In this document: piece after piece, positions 1 through 8,776 of the stretch
How the letters are laid out: each line of letters opens with the position of its first letter
How positions within the stretch are numbered: the first letter of the stretch is position 1
From: an uncultured Succinivibrio sp.
GTDB taxonomy: Bacteria > Pseudomonadota > Gammaproteobacteria > Enterobacterales > Succinivibrionaceae
Direction: 5' to 3'
Length of the DNA: 17,930 bases
Assembly (NCBI GenBank): GCA_900754255.1
Contig: CAAECI010000055.1
Coordinates: 1 to 17,930, forward strand
Translations under genes and position numbers: made by a program
The notes under the pieces: model-generated
Told to the model about the DNA's origin: nothing
The model's input: only the letters and a program-made list of their open reading frames with translations
Database searches by the model: none

Positions 1-2156
1 GAAAGACCGCGCAGAGGCACGTCCGCATAGCGGATTTCCTGCGAGCGCAAAAACAATTCCAGCGCGGCATGCTCGGCATCGCCCTTTACCTTCAGGGTAC
101 CGCCCGCACTGCCCCTAAGCCCCGGGATCAGGGTATTTAAATTTTTGAGGGCGATCCTGGCCTCCACCGACGAATTCTCCCCCGCACGCCCGTCCGCCGT
201 GATCTTGTTATCTCCTTGGCTGAAGATCAGATCACTTACCTGCAGATTTTGATGATCAAAGGACATTTTTCTAAGCGCGCCCTTAGCGCTGATCCCGCCT
301 ATTACGCCCTCAAAATTGAGATCCTCCAGCGCTGCATATGAATTTTCACCGCTGTAGTCGGCATTAAGGGAAGCGCTCAGCCTCATGGGACCGTTTACAA
401 AAGGAGAGATCCCGGAGACTTCATCTGCGGAGAAAAGGGCGCGGCAGAAAAAAGGTTCCCGTTTTTGTACTTTGACGTCTATGGCGCCTGAGGCAGGCCT
501 TACGCTCTCATCCTTGTCTTCTCCGTTCTCCTGTACAAACAGGCTTTGTAATTTAGGCACCGTCTCATTTACAAATGCCTGCACGCTGTCAAGGCCCGAG
601 AAGATTTGTCCTGACAGCTCGGCTTTGAAGTTGGAGCTTAAGTATTTTCCATCCGCGCTTATACGATCGGGATGTTTTTCGTCATAAACGGAATCGGCAA
701 AAAGCGAAAGCTTGAGATCATTAAAATTAAAGCCGTTTAAAACCGCCGATCCGTCAAGGATCTTATGACCGAAAATTTCTCCGCGGGCGCTTATGGAAAG
801 ATCGGATAAGAAAATACCGGCGCCAAGCTTCGGCATATTGATGCCAAATGCGTCCTGAGCGTTCGCGGTCTTTTCCAAGCTTTCAGAGTGCGCCTTTAAT
901 TCGATTGCGGATCTTGGATCTTTTATGCTTTTGCCTGCGGACATAAGGGAGGTACTGTCGTCGTATCCTCCCTGCACTTTTGCCTTGGTTAAATACCAAG
1001 GATAGGAGAGATCCTGAGAATCTACCTTAAGCTCAAAGGGCAAGAGTGAATCAAGTACATTTATGCGGGCGTTGATCCGCGCTTTTTTAGGCGTCAAAAG
1101 CTTCAGATCACCCTTTAAGTCCGCAAGCGATCCTTCTATACGGGCAGTAGCATCGACTTCAGGCAGATGATCCTTTAAAAACAAAAGCGACTGCGGAAGC
1201 GGGCGATCCTGCGCATGAACATCAAAGTGAAGCCCGAAATAATCCGAAAAATCCATGCTTCCGCGCACCCAAGCCTTGCCGTCGGCATTGGCCGTTGAAA
1301 GATTGGATACCTTCAGTATATGACCGCTCCAGGATGCATCCGCGTAGGCATCAAAGGCACCGGTATCAAAACCGTCCATATAATAGCGGCCGTTTATGAT
1401 CAAAAGATCACGAAGCTCGGTATCAAGAGGTAAATCTATGGTCGGAAACTTGGCCGGCGGCGTTTTTTGTGCCCCCGGATCCCCCCGCATCTTGCCCAAA
1501 AGCAGATCCAAGATCTCAGCTTGATCCTCGGAGCCTTGATCTTGGGGCTCGCTCTTATATTTAAGGTGCACATTTACATCGCGCAGACGTCCCGAGCGCA
1601 GACCTGCGTAATCCCCAAAGCATGAAGCCCCAAGATCCGCCTTACCTGCAAATACATCCACCACCGGAGAAATAAAGGCAAAATCCTCGGCATAGAGATG
1701 GCGGATCACGGCTTTTACGGGAATATTAAGCCTAAAAGCCTGCTCTTCATCCTGTGCATCCTTAAGGGGAGCCAAAGCAGGATCCGAGTCGTCAAAAAGC
1801 GCCTCTGCAAGCTCCACCTTAAGCTTGGGAACTTTAATAAAATCCGCCGTCAGCGTGCCGGTTTTAAGCTGATCCCAAAGCGACCATTTAAAATCCAAGG
1901 AGGATGCCGTAACGCTCACCACCTCAGGCACCTCCACCAAGAACGGACCGGTGCTTTTAAAGCCCTGGGCGAGGTTGCCTTCCTTAATGTTCAGTTCGAT
2001 ACGTACATACTCGGATGCAAGCGCCGAGGCCTTTTTCAGCACGAAGCGGGATCCATGAGTAGTCCACAACAGGTAATAAAGTATGCCCGTAAGCATGCAA
2101 AGAAGAGCTAAAACGGCGAGTGCAGAATAAATGAGAAGCTTTTTGGGTCCTGTCAT
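1..2156 (-). CDS. tamB: TamB, inner-membrane translocation and assembly module protein (5' part; runs off left edge)
   Basis: The frame opens with ATG at 2156 and reads about 718 codons to the left edge with no stop, so the C-terminal part is missing. TamB proteins are usually around 1200-1400 residues. The product starts with a short basic stretch (MTGPKKLL) and one hydrophobic segment of about 22 residues, the expected inner-membrane signal anchor. After that come repetitive beta-rich stretches of alternating polar and hydrophobic residues, as in AsmA-like/TamB bridge proteins. Near the left edge the pattern NLNTLIPGLRGSAGGTLKVKG is typical of TamB repeats. The start lies two bases after the tamA stop, so the two are almost surely co-transcribed and translationally coupled. 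By family knowledge TamB spans the periplasm, binds TamA, and supports outer-membrane protein assembly and lipid transport. The identification rests on architecture plus the tamA neighbour; I could not align it. Confidence 0.88.
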   Translation of the reverse strand, partial: MTGPKKLLIYSALAVLALLCMLTGILYYLLWTTHGSRFVLKKASALASEYVRIELNIKEGNLAQGFKSTGPFLVEVPEVVSVTASSLDFKWSLWDQLKTGTLTADFIKVPKLKVELAEALFDDSDPALAPLKDAQDEEQAFRLNIPVKAVIRHLYAEDFAFISPVVDVFAGKADLGASCFGDYAGLRSGRLRDVNVHLKYKSEPQDQGSEDQAEILDLLLGKMRGDPGAQKTPPAKFPTIDLPLDTELRDLLIINGRYYMDGFDTGAFDAYADASWSGHILKVSNLSTANADGKAWVRGSMDFSDYFGLHFDVHAQDRPLPQSLLFLKDHLPEVDATARIEGSLADLKGDLKLLTPKKARINARINVLDSLLPFELKVDSQDLSYPWYLTKAKVQGGYDDSTSLMSAGKSIKDPRSAIELKAHSESLEKTANAQDAFGINMPKLGAGIFLSDLSISARGEIFGHKILDGSAVLNGFNFNDLKLSLFADSVYDEKHPDRISADGKYLSSNFKAELSGQIFSGLDSVQAFVNETVPKLQSLFVQENGEDKDESVRPASGAIDVKVQKREPFFCRALFSADEVSGISPFVNGPMRLSASLNADYSGENSYAALEDLNFEGVIGGISAKGALRKMSFDHQNLQVSDLIFSQGDNKITADGRAGENSSVEARIALKNLNTLIPGLRGSAGGTLKVKGDAEHAALELFLRSQEIRYADVPLRGL

Positions 2157-2158
2157 GG

Positions 2159-3973
2159 CTAAAACTCCGGACCGAAGGAAAAGTGCAGCTTGAAGCCGTG
2201 ATCCTCATCGCTTACGCCTACGGCCATATCCACGCTGGCCGTTCCGTATTTTGAGAGATAGCGATAGCCTATGCCGGGACCTAAGAGCAGATCTCCCGTT
2301 CCTACCTCGTCAAAGGCTTTGCCCGCATCCAAGAACACTGCCGCGCGCGATGAGCTTATGCCTATGGGGAACTGCAACTCGGCCGTCCCCGTTGCCAGGT
2401 AACGTCCGCCGCGCAGCTTCCCGCCCCTTTTGGGAGCTTGCGACATGTACCCAAAGCCGCGTATGGAGCGATCGCCGCCTGCAAAGAAGCGCAGGGAGGG
2501 CGGCACGTGATATGAATCGTTGCCGAATATTCCTCCTCCCGTCAGGCGGAAGATGAAGCGCGAGGAGGGAGTGGGACTCATGATCCCCTGCATGCTGACG
2601 AGAGCCCGGAAAAAATTATAGTCCGACCACAGCGTTGTGGCTCCCGTAAAATCTCCGGCCACGGAATAGCCGTAGGCCGGATCAAAGCCGCCCGAGCTCT
2701 CCCGTCGTGACAGCAACAGAGCCGGCATCACATCAAAGGCCCGATCACTTTCATAGCCTTGAGTATAGTCCTCAAGCTCGGCTCTTAAGGAATAATCCCG
2801 ACGCCATTTTCCGGTCATGTCCGCCACATAATGCAGTGATACATGGGAAAGATCGGATTTGGTATCGTTAAAATCGGTATGCGTTTGCGCAAGACGCAGA
2901 TAATAGTAATCAAGATTGGGATCCTTGCGTGGGATCTTGTATACGGCCTCGGCATTTTGCTTGACGGACGACACGCGCGCATAGGTGGACAGCGAGTGTC
3001 CGCGCTCGTTCAAAAGCGGCTTGTCCCAAGCAAAAAGCACCCGCAGATCCTCATCCGTTGAATATCCTATGCCCGTACGCATGAGATTCTTACTTTTGCG
3101 TTGCAAATGCAATTCCACGGGGATCTTAAAATCCTTTTTTTTCTCTACCGCAGATCGCACGTCCACTGCGGCATAAAAGCCCGTACGTGCCATATCCTGC
3201 TGAAACTTTTTCAAGGCCTCATTTGAGTAAGGCGTGCCCTCTTCAATTTTAAAAAGCGTACGCGAAGGCTTTAAAAGCTCCAAAGTGCTTTCGTCGGCAA
3301 TCAAGGGTCCGAAGGAATAGCGTTTGCCGGTATCTGCAAGCAAAGATACGTCGGCATAGCCTTCCTTTTCATATACGGTGATCTGTGACACTATCACCTT
3401 ATAGTCCATAAAGCCCAAGGACAAGGCATGCTCCTTAAGCGCGGTCTTTAAGGAATCGTACCTGCCGTGATCGAGCCTTTGATAGGATTTAAGTCCGCTC
3501 TCCTCAATAATACGCCTGAAGCTTTTAAAGCGGGCGCCCTCACCGCCAAGCTCGATGTTGCACTCGCGTACGAACACGGGCTTTCCACTTTCAATCCGTA
3601 CCTTGACTACCTGCAGATCCCCCTTGGGTTCGGGCGGAATTATTTTGATCTTGGGCGCATAATAACCAAGGGCCCGCAAAGCCCTTTGACTTTTTTCGCG
3701 CATTTCGCGTATGAAAAGGTAGGAATTTTTTTTCGAGACGGCCGGCATCGAGGATAAGGCCGTCTCTACATTCATAAGAACCTCGTCGCTAACGCCGCTT
3801 ACCTCATAGCTTACGGCATCGGTCACGGAATTGGCGCTACCCTCCACTGCGGAGGGATCCTGATTTTGCGAACAGGCACAAAGCAGGCATGCCAAAAGAG
3901 CGACGCTCCGAAGTCCTATCGCTCTGCCTTGTAATTTAAAAAATTGTAGGCTGTGTCGTATAAAAGCTTTCAC
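2159..3973 (-). CDS. tamA: TamA, Omp85-family outer-membrane barrel subunit of the TAM complex
   Basis: This 604-residue protein (E. coli TamA: 577) has the Omp85 plan: an export signal, a POTRA-like periplasmic region over roughly residues 50-280, then a C-terminal barrel. The Omp85 hallmark is IRGF at 504-507 within GGDRSIRGFGY. The protein ends HFSFGPEF, with the terminal phenylalanine usual for outer-membrane barrels. The start is GTG at 3973; the ATG just upstream is followed at once by a stop. Only a weak AAGAAA precedes the GTG. The signal is odd: after R22 comes a short hydrophobic run ending LLCAC followed by SQNQ, which reads as a lipobox with Cys34 as the lipidated residue. Classical gammaproteobacterial TamA has a non-lipoprotein signal. 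tamB follows two bases after the stop, which supports TamA over BamA or another Omp85 member. Confidence 0.92.
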   Translation of the reverse strand: MKAFIRHSLQFFKLQGRAIGLRSVALLACLLCACSQNQDPSAVEGSANSVTDAVSYEVSGVSDEVLMNVETALSSMPAVSKKNSYLFIREMREKSQRALRALGYYAPKIKIIPPEPKGDLQVVKVRIESGKPVFVRECNIELGGEGARFKSFRRIIEESGLKSYQRLDHGRYDSLKTALKEHALSLGFMDYKVIVSQITVYEKEGYADVSLLADTGKRYSFGPLIADESTLELLKPSRTLFKIEEGTPYSNEALKKFQQDMARTGFYAAVDVRSAVEKKKDFKIPVELHLQRKSKNLMRTGIGYSTDEDLRVLFAWDKPLLNERGHSLSTYARVSSVKQNAEAVYKIPRKDPNLDYYYLRLAQTHTDFNDTKSDLSHVSLHYVADMTGKWRRDYSLRAELEDYTQGYESDRAFDVMPALLLSRRESSGGFDPAYGYSVAGDFTGATTLWSDYNFFRALVSMQGIMSPTPSSRFIFRLTGGGIFGNDSYHVPPSLRFFAGGDRSIRGFGYMSQAPKRGGKLRGGRYLATGTAELQFPIGISSSRAAVFLDAGKAFDEVGTGDLLLGPGIGYRYLSKYGTASVDMAVGVSDEDHGFKLHFSFGPEF

Positions 3974-3999
3974 TTGATTTCTTATGACATTTTTCTTGC

Positions 4000-4010
4000 A
4001 GTATATATCA
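4000..4010 (-). promoter_or_regulatory. Candidate tamAB promoter, extended -10
   Basis: On the minus strand TGATATATACT gives an extended -10 (TG, one base, TATATA). It sits 27 bases before the GTG of tamA, and no good -35 is visible. The call rests on motif match alone. Confidence 0.45.
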
Positions 4011-4127
4011 GGCCGGACATTTTTGACCGCATACGTTTTTTTACTTCCTCAATTAAGAAATGAGTCATCACACCTTTACTGAATACCGAACTTACAAGCT
4101 TTGAAAAAAAAAACTCAAAATCTTAAA

Positions 4128-4145
4128 GCATCACATATGTGATGC
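4128..4145. promoter_or_regulatory. Perfect 18-bp palindrome between tamA and carA (possible operator)
   Basis: GCATCACATATGTGATGC is its own reverse complement over all 18 bases. It lies in the divergent tamA/carA intergenic region, about 80 bp upstream of the carA -10. The half-site order (ATCACAT then ATGTGAT) is inverted relative to a CRP site, so I do not call it CRP. A further partial copy (ACATCAC) follows at about 4149. The rest of 3974-4306 holds an A-tract at 4104-4113, the two promoters listed, and nothing else I can support. Confidence 0.45.
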
Positions 4146-4221
4146 ACCACATCACTTACTGCTAAATTACCTGGTTTTCAAGCATTGCCCTCGAAGCGCT
4201 GATGCGCACGGTCGTGAGTTA

Positions 4222-4230
4222 TGCTAAAAT
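4222..4230 (+). promoter_or_regulatory. Candidate carAB promoter, extended -10
   Basis: TGCTAAAAT matches an extended -10 (TG, one base, TAAAAT, 5 of 6 to TATAAT). There is no recognisable -35 at the right distance. Transcription would start near 4237. That leaves a leader of about 70 bases before the preferred GTG start of carA, or almost none before an in-frame ATG at 4238. Confidence 0.5.
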
Positions 4231-4306
4231 AGTAAGGATGGAGTTCCGCAGACTTAAAAGTCCGCTGTCCCGTCAAGATGCATATTATCGTTTCCGGGGG
4301 GTTTTT

Positions 4307-5446
4307 GTGGTCAGAACCGCAATCCTGGCTCTCGCAGACGGCACTGTTTTCAGGGGCAAAGCCTTCGGCGCTGAAAACGTCACCACTGTCGGCGAAGTCG
4401 TATTCAACACATCCATGACCGGCTATCAGGAGATCTTAACCGATCCTTCCTACGCAAGCCAAATAGTTACTCTTACTTATCCGCACATCGGCAATTACGG
4501 CACAAATGACGAGGATGTAGAATCGTCAGAAATTTTTGCTATGGGTCTTATCATCAGAGATTTACCCGTGGTGTGCTCCAACTTCCGCAGCACCGAAACT
4601 TTAAGTGATTTCCTCAAGAAACACGACAAACCCGGTATTTACGGCATCGATACCCGTATGCTCACGAGACTTCTGCGTGACAAGGGTGCCCAAAACGGAT
4701 GCTTATCCACCGATCCTTCCTTAAGCGACGAGGAGGCCGTAGCCAAGGCCCGTGCTTTTTTAGGACTTAAGGGACTTGATCTGGCAAAGGAAGTCACCTG
4801 CAAAGAGCGCTACACTTGGACTGAAGGAACGTGGCAATTAGGACAGGGCTATGTCAAGGGCCCCCGTACCGAGTTCAACGTGGTCGCCTATGATTTCGGC
4901 GTAAAACGCAATATTCTGCGTCTGCTTGCCGACAGAGGCTGTCGTATCACCGTGGTTCCAGCCAAGACCGAAGCCTCCGAGGTATTGGCCATGAATCCCG
5001 ACGGAATATTTCTGTCAAACGGTCCCGGAGATCCCGAGCCCTGCACCTATGCCCAGGAGGCCATCAGGGTATTTCTTGAAAAGCGTGTCCCCATTTTCGG
5101 GATCTGCTTAGGACATCAGCTTCTGTCCTTGGCCTCGGGAGCCAAAACCGTAAAGATGAAATGCGGTCACCACGGCGCCAACCATCCGGTCAAAGATCTC
5201 GCAAGCGGACGCGTGTTCATCACCTCTCAAAATCACGGCTTTGCCGTAGATAAAGAAACCTTGCCGCATAATCTCAAGGCTACCTATGTATCGCTCTTTG
5301 ACGGTACCTTGCAGGGAGTTGAAAGAACCGACGTGCCGGCATTCTCGTTCCAAGGCCATCCCGAAGCCAGTCCCGGACCGCATGATCCGCAAATGCTCTT
5401 TGATCATTTTATCGAGCTCATGCGCACTTACCGTAAGCAGGACTAG
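4307..5446 (+). CDS. carA: Carbamoyl-phosphate synthase small subunit (glutaminase)
   Basis: CarA hydrolyses glutamine and passes ammonia through a tunnel to CarB, making carbamoyl phosphate for pyrimidine and arginine synthesis. From GTG at 4307 the product has 379 residues (E. coli: 382) and begins VVRTAILALADGTVFRG, which aligns with the E. coli start. The N-terminal domain carries GEVVFNTSMTGYQEI. The C-terminal class I glutaminase has nucleophile Cys267 in FGICLGHQ, with His351 and Glu353 in FQGHPEAS, two residues off the E. coli numbering. The frame stays open upstream to 4202, but that stretch contains the candidate promoter and has no family counterpart. A G-run at 4295-4301 may serve as the Shine-Dalgarno. 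An in-frame ATG at 4238 would add 23 residues and is the main alternative start. carB follows after nine bases. Confidence 0.97.
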   Translation: MVRTAILALADGTVFRGKAFGAENVTTVGEVVFNTSMTGYQEILTDPSYASQIVTLTYPHIGNYGTNDEDVESSEIFAMGLIIRDLPVVCSNFRSTETLSDFLKKHDKPGIYGIDTRMLTRLLRDKGAQNGCLSTDPSLSDEEAVAKARAFLGLKGLDLAKEVTCKERYTWTEGTWQLGQGYVKGPRTEFNVVAYDFGVKRNILRLLADRGCRITVVPAKTEASEVLAMNPDGIFLSNGPGDPEPCTYAQEAIRVFLEKRVPIFGICLGHQLLSLASGAKTVKMKCGHHGANHPVKDLASGRVFITSQNHGFAVDKETLPHNLKATYVSLFDGTLQGVERTDVPAFSFQGHPEASPGPHDPQMLFDHFIELMRTYRKQD

Positions 5447-5455
5447 GAGAGGAAA

Positions 5456-8400
5456 ATGCCTAAACGTACAGATATCAAAACCGTATTGATCCTGGGCGCA
5501 GGTCCCATCGTCATCGGTCAGGCCTGTGAGTTTGACTACTCGGGAACTCAGGCCTGCCGCGCCTTGCGCGAAGAGGGTTATAAGGTGGTGCTGGTCAATT
5601 CGAACCCCGCCACCATCATGACCGATCCCGATCTGGCCGACGTCACCTATATAGAGCCCATTCATTGGAAGGTGGTCGAGCGCATCATCGAAAAAGAACG
5701 TCCCGATGCCCTGCTCCCCACCATGGGCGGACAGACGGCCTTAAACTGCGCCTTGGATCTTGAAAAGCACGGCGTGCTGGCTAAGTACGGCGTGGAAATG
5801 ATCGGTGCTAAGGCCGACGCCATTGACAAGGCCGAAAACCGTGAGCGCTTTGATGCGGCCATGAAGAAGATCGGTCTTGAATGCCCGCGTGCCGGCATCG
5901 CTCATTCCATGGACGAGGCCTGGGAGGTACAGCGCAAGGTAGGCTTCCCCTGCATTATCCGTCCGTCCTTTACCATGGGCGGTACTGGCGGCGGCATCGC
6001 CTACAACCCCGAGGAATTCGAGAACATCTGCAACAAGGGTCTGGAGCTGTCTCCCACCCATGAGCTGCTCATCGACGAATCCCTTATAGGCTGGAAGGAA
6101 TTCGAAATGGAGGTGGTACGCGATCGCAAGGACAATTGCATCATAGTCTGCTCCATCGAAAACTTCGATCCCATGGGCATTCACACCGGCGATTCCATCA
6201 CCGTGGCTCCCGCTCAAACTCTGACCGACAAGGAATATCAGATCATGCGTGACGCGGCCATGGCCGTTTTACGTGAGATCGGAGTTGAAACCGGCGGATC
6301 CAACGTACAGTTCGGTATCAACCCTAAAAACGGTCGCATGGTCATCATCGAGATGAATCCGCGCGTATCGCGCTCCTCGGCGCTGGCCTCCAAGGCTACG
6401 GGCTTCCCCATTGCCAAGATCGCCGCCAAGCTTGCCGTGGGTTACACCCTAGACGAGCTCGGCAATGACATTACGGGCGATGCTACTCCGGCGTCCTTCG
6501 AGCCTACCCTCGATTATGTCGTTACCAAGGTTCCGCGCTTTAACTTCGAAAAATTCCCGGGATCCGATGATCGTCTCACCACCCAGATGAAATCGGTGGG
6601 AGAGGTTATGGCCATCGGTCGAACCTTCCAGGAATCGTTGCAAAAGGCACTGCGCGGTCTTGAAACCGGTAAGAGCGGACTGGAGCCGCGCCTCAATATG
6701 AAGGACGGCGGAGCGCGCAACAAGCTTATTCACGAGCTTGAGAACGCCGGTGCTCACCGTATTTGGTACATAGGCGACGCCTTCCGTCTGGGCATGACCG
6801 TGGAGGAGGTGTTCAACTTCACCCGCATCGATCCTTGGTTCCTCACTCAGATCAAGGAGCTCATCGACATCGAGATCGGTCTTGACGGCAGAACCCTCAA
6901 GTCGCTGGATGCAAGCGAGATGCGCGATCTCAAATCCCGCGGCTTCTCGGACAAACGCCTGGCCGCTTTGCTTAAGACCACCGAGGACAAGGTTCGTGCC
7001 CGTCGCTGGTTGCACGAGGTTTATCCCACCTACAAGCGCGTGGATACCTGTGCCGCCGAATTCCCCACCTCCACGGCCTATATGTACTCGACCTACGAGC
7101 AGGAGGATGAGTCCTTCCCTTCCGATAAGAAGAAGATCGTGGTTTTAGGCGGAGGCCCCAACCGCATAGGTCAGGGAATTGAATTCGACTATTGCTGCGT
7201 GCATGCGGCTATGGTGCTGCGTGATGACGGCTATGAGACCATCATGGTCAACTGCAATCCCGAAACCGTATCCACCGACTACGACGTGTCCGATCGTCTG
7301 TATTTCGAGCCCGTTACGCTCGAGGACGTGCTGGAGATCTGCCGCACCGAAAAGCCTGACGGAGTCATAGTGCAGTTCGGCGGTCAAACCCCGCTTAAGC
7401 TTGCCAAGAAATTGGAGCAGGAGGGCGTCAAGATCATCGGTACCAGTCCCGACGATATCGACAGAGCCGAGGATCGCAAGCTCTTCCAGGAGATCGTAAA
7501 TCGCCTCCACCTCCTGCAACCGCGCAACGCCACGGCCATGTCCCTCACTCAGGCGGTTGCCGCCGCTGCGGACATAGGCTATCCACTGGTGGTCCGTCCC
7601 TCCTATGTTTTGGGCGGACGCGCCATGGAGGTTGTGTATGACGAGCATGATCTGCGCCATTATTTCAAGGAAGCGGTTAAGGTTTCCAACAAGAGCCCCG
7701 TGCTTTTGGACAAATTCCTTGATCATGCCACCGAAATCGACGTCGATGCCGTTGCCGACGGTGAGGACGTGGTGATAGGCGGGATCATGGAGCACGTCGA
7801 GGAATGCGGCGTGCATTCAGGCGATGCCTCCTGCGTTTTGCCGCCTTGGCATATTTCGGAGGAAATGATCGCCGAGCTGACCCGCATTTCCAAGGAACTG
7901 GCCTTGGCTCTGAACGTCAAGGGACTTATGAACGTGCAGCTGGCCATACGTGAAAACAACGTCTATTTGATCGAGGTTAATCCTCGTGCCGCACGTACCG
8001 TGCCCTTCGTATCCAAGTCCACGGGTCTGCCTCTGGCCAAGATCGCAGCTAGGATCATGACCGGCAGAAGCCTTAAAGATCAGGGGATAACCAAGCAGGT
8101 GATCCCTCCCTACTACTCGGTAAAGGAGGTAGTACTGCCCTTTGCCAAGTTCCCGGGATCTGATCCTCTGCTCGGACCTGAGATGCGTTCTACGGGCGAG
8201 GTCATGGGTACGGCGGTCAATTTTGCCAAGGCCTATGCCAAAGCTCAGCTTGCGGCTAAATCTCCGGTGGTACGCGAGGGAACGGTGTTACTGTCGGTTA
8301 AGAAATCCGATAAGGACAGACTGCCTAAGCTCGGCAAATTGCTTGAGCAGGCCGGCTTTAAGCTTGAGGCCACCTCCGGTACCTACCAGTGCCTTAAGGA

Positions 8401-8683
8401 GGCCGGAGTTGAGGTTTCGCTCGTTCACAAGGTGTATGAGGGACGACCTAATATTCTCGACTATCTGAAGTCGGGTCGTTACAGCTGGGTCATCAATACC
8501 ACCGAGGGGCGCCAGAGCGTAGAGGATTCCCGCTCTCTGCGTCGTAACGCTCTGCGCTACAGCGTAGGCTATACCACGACTCTCAACGCTGCCTTTGCCT
8601 GCATTGAGGCTTTGCCTGAGGATGAATACTCGAGCGTGCATTCTCTGCAGGAGCTGCATAAGATGGTGCAGAATGCTCAGTAA
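5456..8683 (+). CDS. carB: Carbamoyl-phosphate synthase large subunit
   Basis: CarB makes carbamoyl phosphate from bicarbonate, ammonia and two ATP. Its 1075 residues match the usual length (E. coli: 1073). The two homologous ATP-grasp halves are evident. The first opens with VLILGAGPIVIGQACEFDYSG, and the second near residue 560 with VVLGGGPNRIGQGIEFDYC. Each half carries its metal/ATP motif (VIIEMNPRVSRSSALASKA in the first, LIEVNPRAARTVPF in the second). By homology, residues about 400-550 form the oligomerisation domain, and the last 140 or so the MGS-like domain for UMP/ornithine control. GGAG overlaps the carA stop (TAGGAGAGGAAA before the ATG), indicating coupled translation. Long antisense open frames on the opposite strand are coding shadows. 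Confidence 0.99.
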   Translation: MPKRTDIKTVLILGAGPIVIGQACEFDYSGTQACRALREEGYKVVLVNSNPATIMTDPDLADVTYIEPIHWKVVERIIEKERPDALLPTMGGQTALNCALDLEKHGVLAKYGVEMIGAKADAIDKAENRERFDAAMKKIGLECPRAGIAHSMDEAWEVQRKVGFPCIIRPSFTMGGTGGGIAYNPEEFENICNKGLELSPTHELLIDESLIGWKEFEMEVVRDRKDNCIIVCSIENFDPMGIHTGDSITVAPAQTLTDKEYQIMRDAAMAVLREIGVETGGSNVQFGINPKNGRMVIIEMNPRVSRSSALASKATGFPIAKIAAKLAVGYTLDELGNDITGDATPASFEPTLDYVVTKVPRFNFEKFPGSDDRLTTQMKSVGEVMAIGRTFQESLQKALRGLETGKSGLEPRLNMKDGGARNKLIHELENAGAHRIWYIGDAFRLGMTVEEVFNFTRIDPWFLTQIKELIDIEIGLDGRTLKSLDASEMRDLKSRGFSDKRLAALLKTTEDKVRARRWLHEVYPTYKRVDTCAAEFPTSTAYMYSTYEQEDESFPSDKKKIVVLGGGPNRIGQGIEFDYCCVHAAMVLRDDGYETIMVNCNPETVSTDYDVSDRLYFEPVTLEDVLEICRTEKPDGVIVQFGGQTPLKLAKKLEQEGVKIIGTSPDDIDRAEDRKLFQEIVNRLHLLQPRNATAMSLTQAVAAAADIGYPLVVRPSYVLGGRAMEVVYDEHDLRHYFKEAVKVSNKSPVLLDKFLDHATEIDVDAVADGEDVVIGGIMEHVEECGVHSGDASCVLPPWHISEEMIAELTRISKELALALNVKGLMNVQLAIRENNVYLIEVNPRAARTVPFVSKSTGLPLAKIAARIMTGRSLKDQGITKQVIPPYYSVKEVVLPFAKFPGSDPLLGPEMRSTGEVMGTAVNFAKAYAKAQLAAKSPVVREGTVLLSVKKSDKDRLPKLGKLLEQAGFKLEATSGTYQCLKEAGVEVSLVHKVYEGRPNILDYLKSGRYSWVINTTEGRQSVEDSRSLRRNALRYSVGYTTTLNAAFACIEALPEDEYSSVHSLQELHKMVQNAQ

Positions 8684-8702
8684 ATAAGAGCTTAAACAAT
8701 CG

Positions 8703-8731
8703 ATCGGGATCGCAGGATCCCGATTTTTTTT
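8703..8731 (+). terminator. Intrinsic terminator of carAB
   Basis: Perfect 9-bp arms ATCGGGATC and GATCCCGAT flank a 4-base loop GCAG and run into eight T on the plus strand, 20 bases after the carB stop. The convergent GntR gene ends at 8777. In the other direction the hairpin has no T-tract. Confidence 0.95.
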
Positions 8732-8776
8732 GCGTAGATAAAATGATGGGAAGAAACGGCTATTTAGGTATTTTGA

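Noticed and set aside
1698..2111. 137-codon plus-strand frame antisense to tamB
   Set aside because: The minus-strand tamB frame is open across the whole stretch and fits TamB architecture; this is its shadow.
4128..4145. CRP site in the tamA-carA region
   Set aside because: The half-sites are in the reverse order (ATCACA then TGTGAT), and the spacing is wrong for CRP.
4202..4306. 35-residue N-terminal extension of CarA in the open frame
   Set aside because: It contains the candidate promoter and has no counterpart in CarA; homology begins at the GTG at 4307. The shorter ATG 4238 variant is kept as a finding.
7145..7816. 223-codon open frame antisense to carB, and similar ones at 5108-5665, 5741-6217 and 6449-7015
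   Set aside because: All lie opposite strongly conserved carA/carB sequence and arise from its codon bias; no ribosome binding sites or family features.
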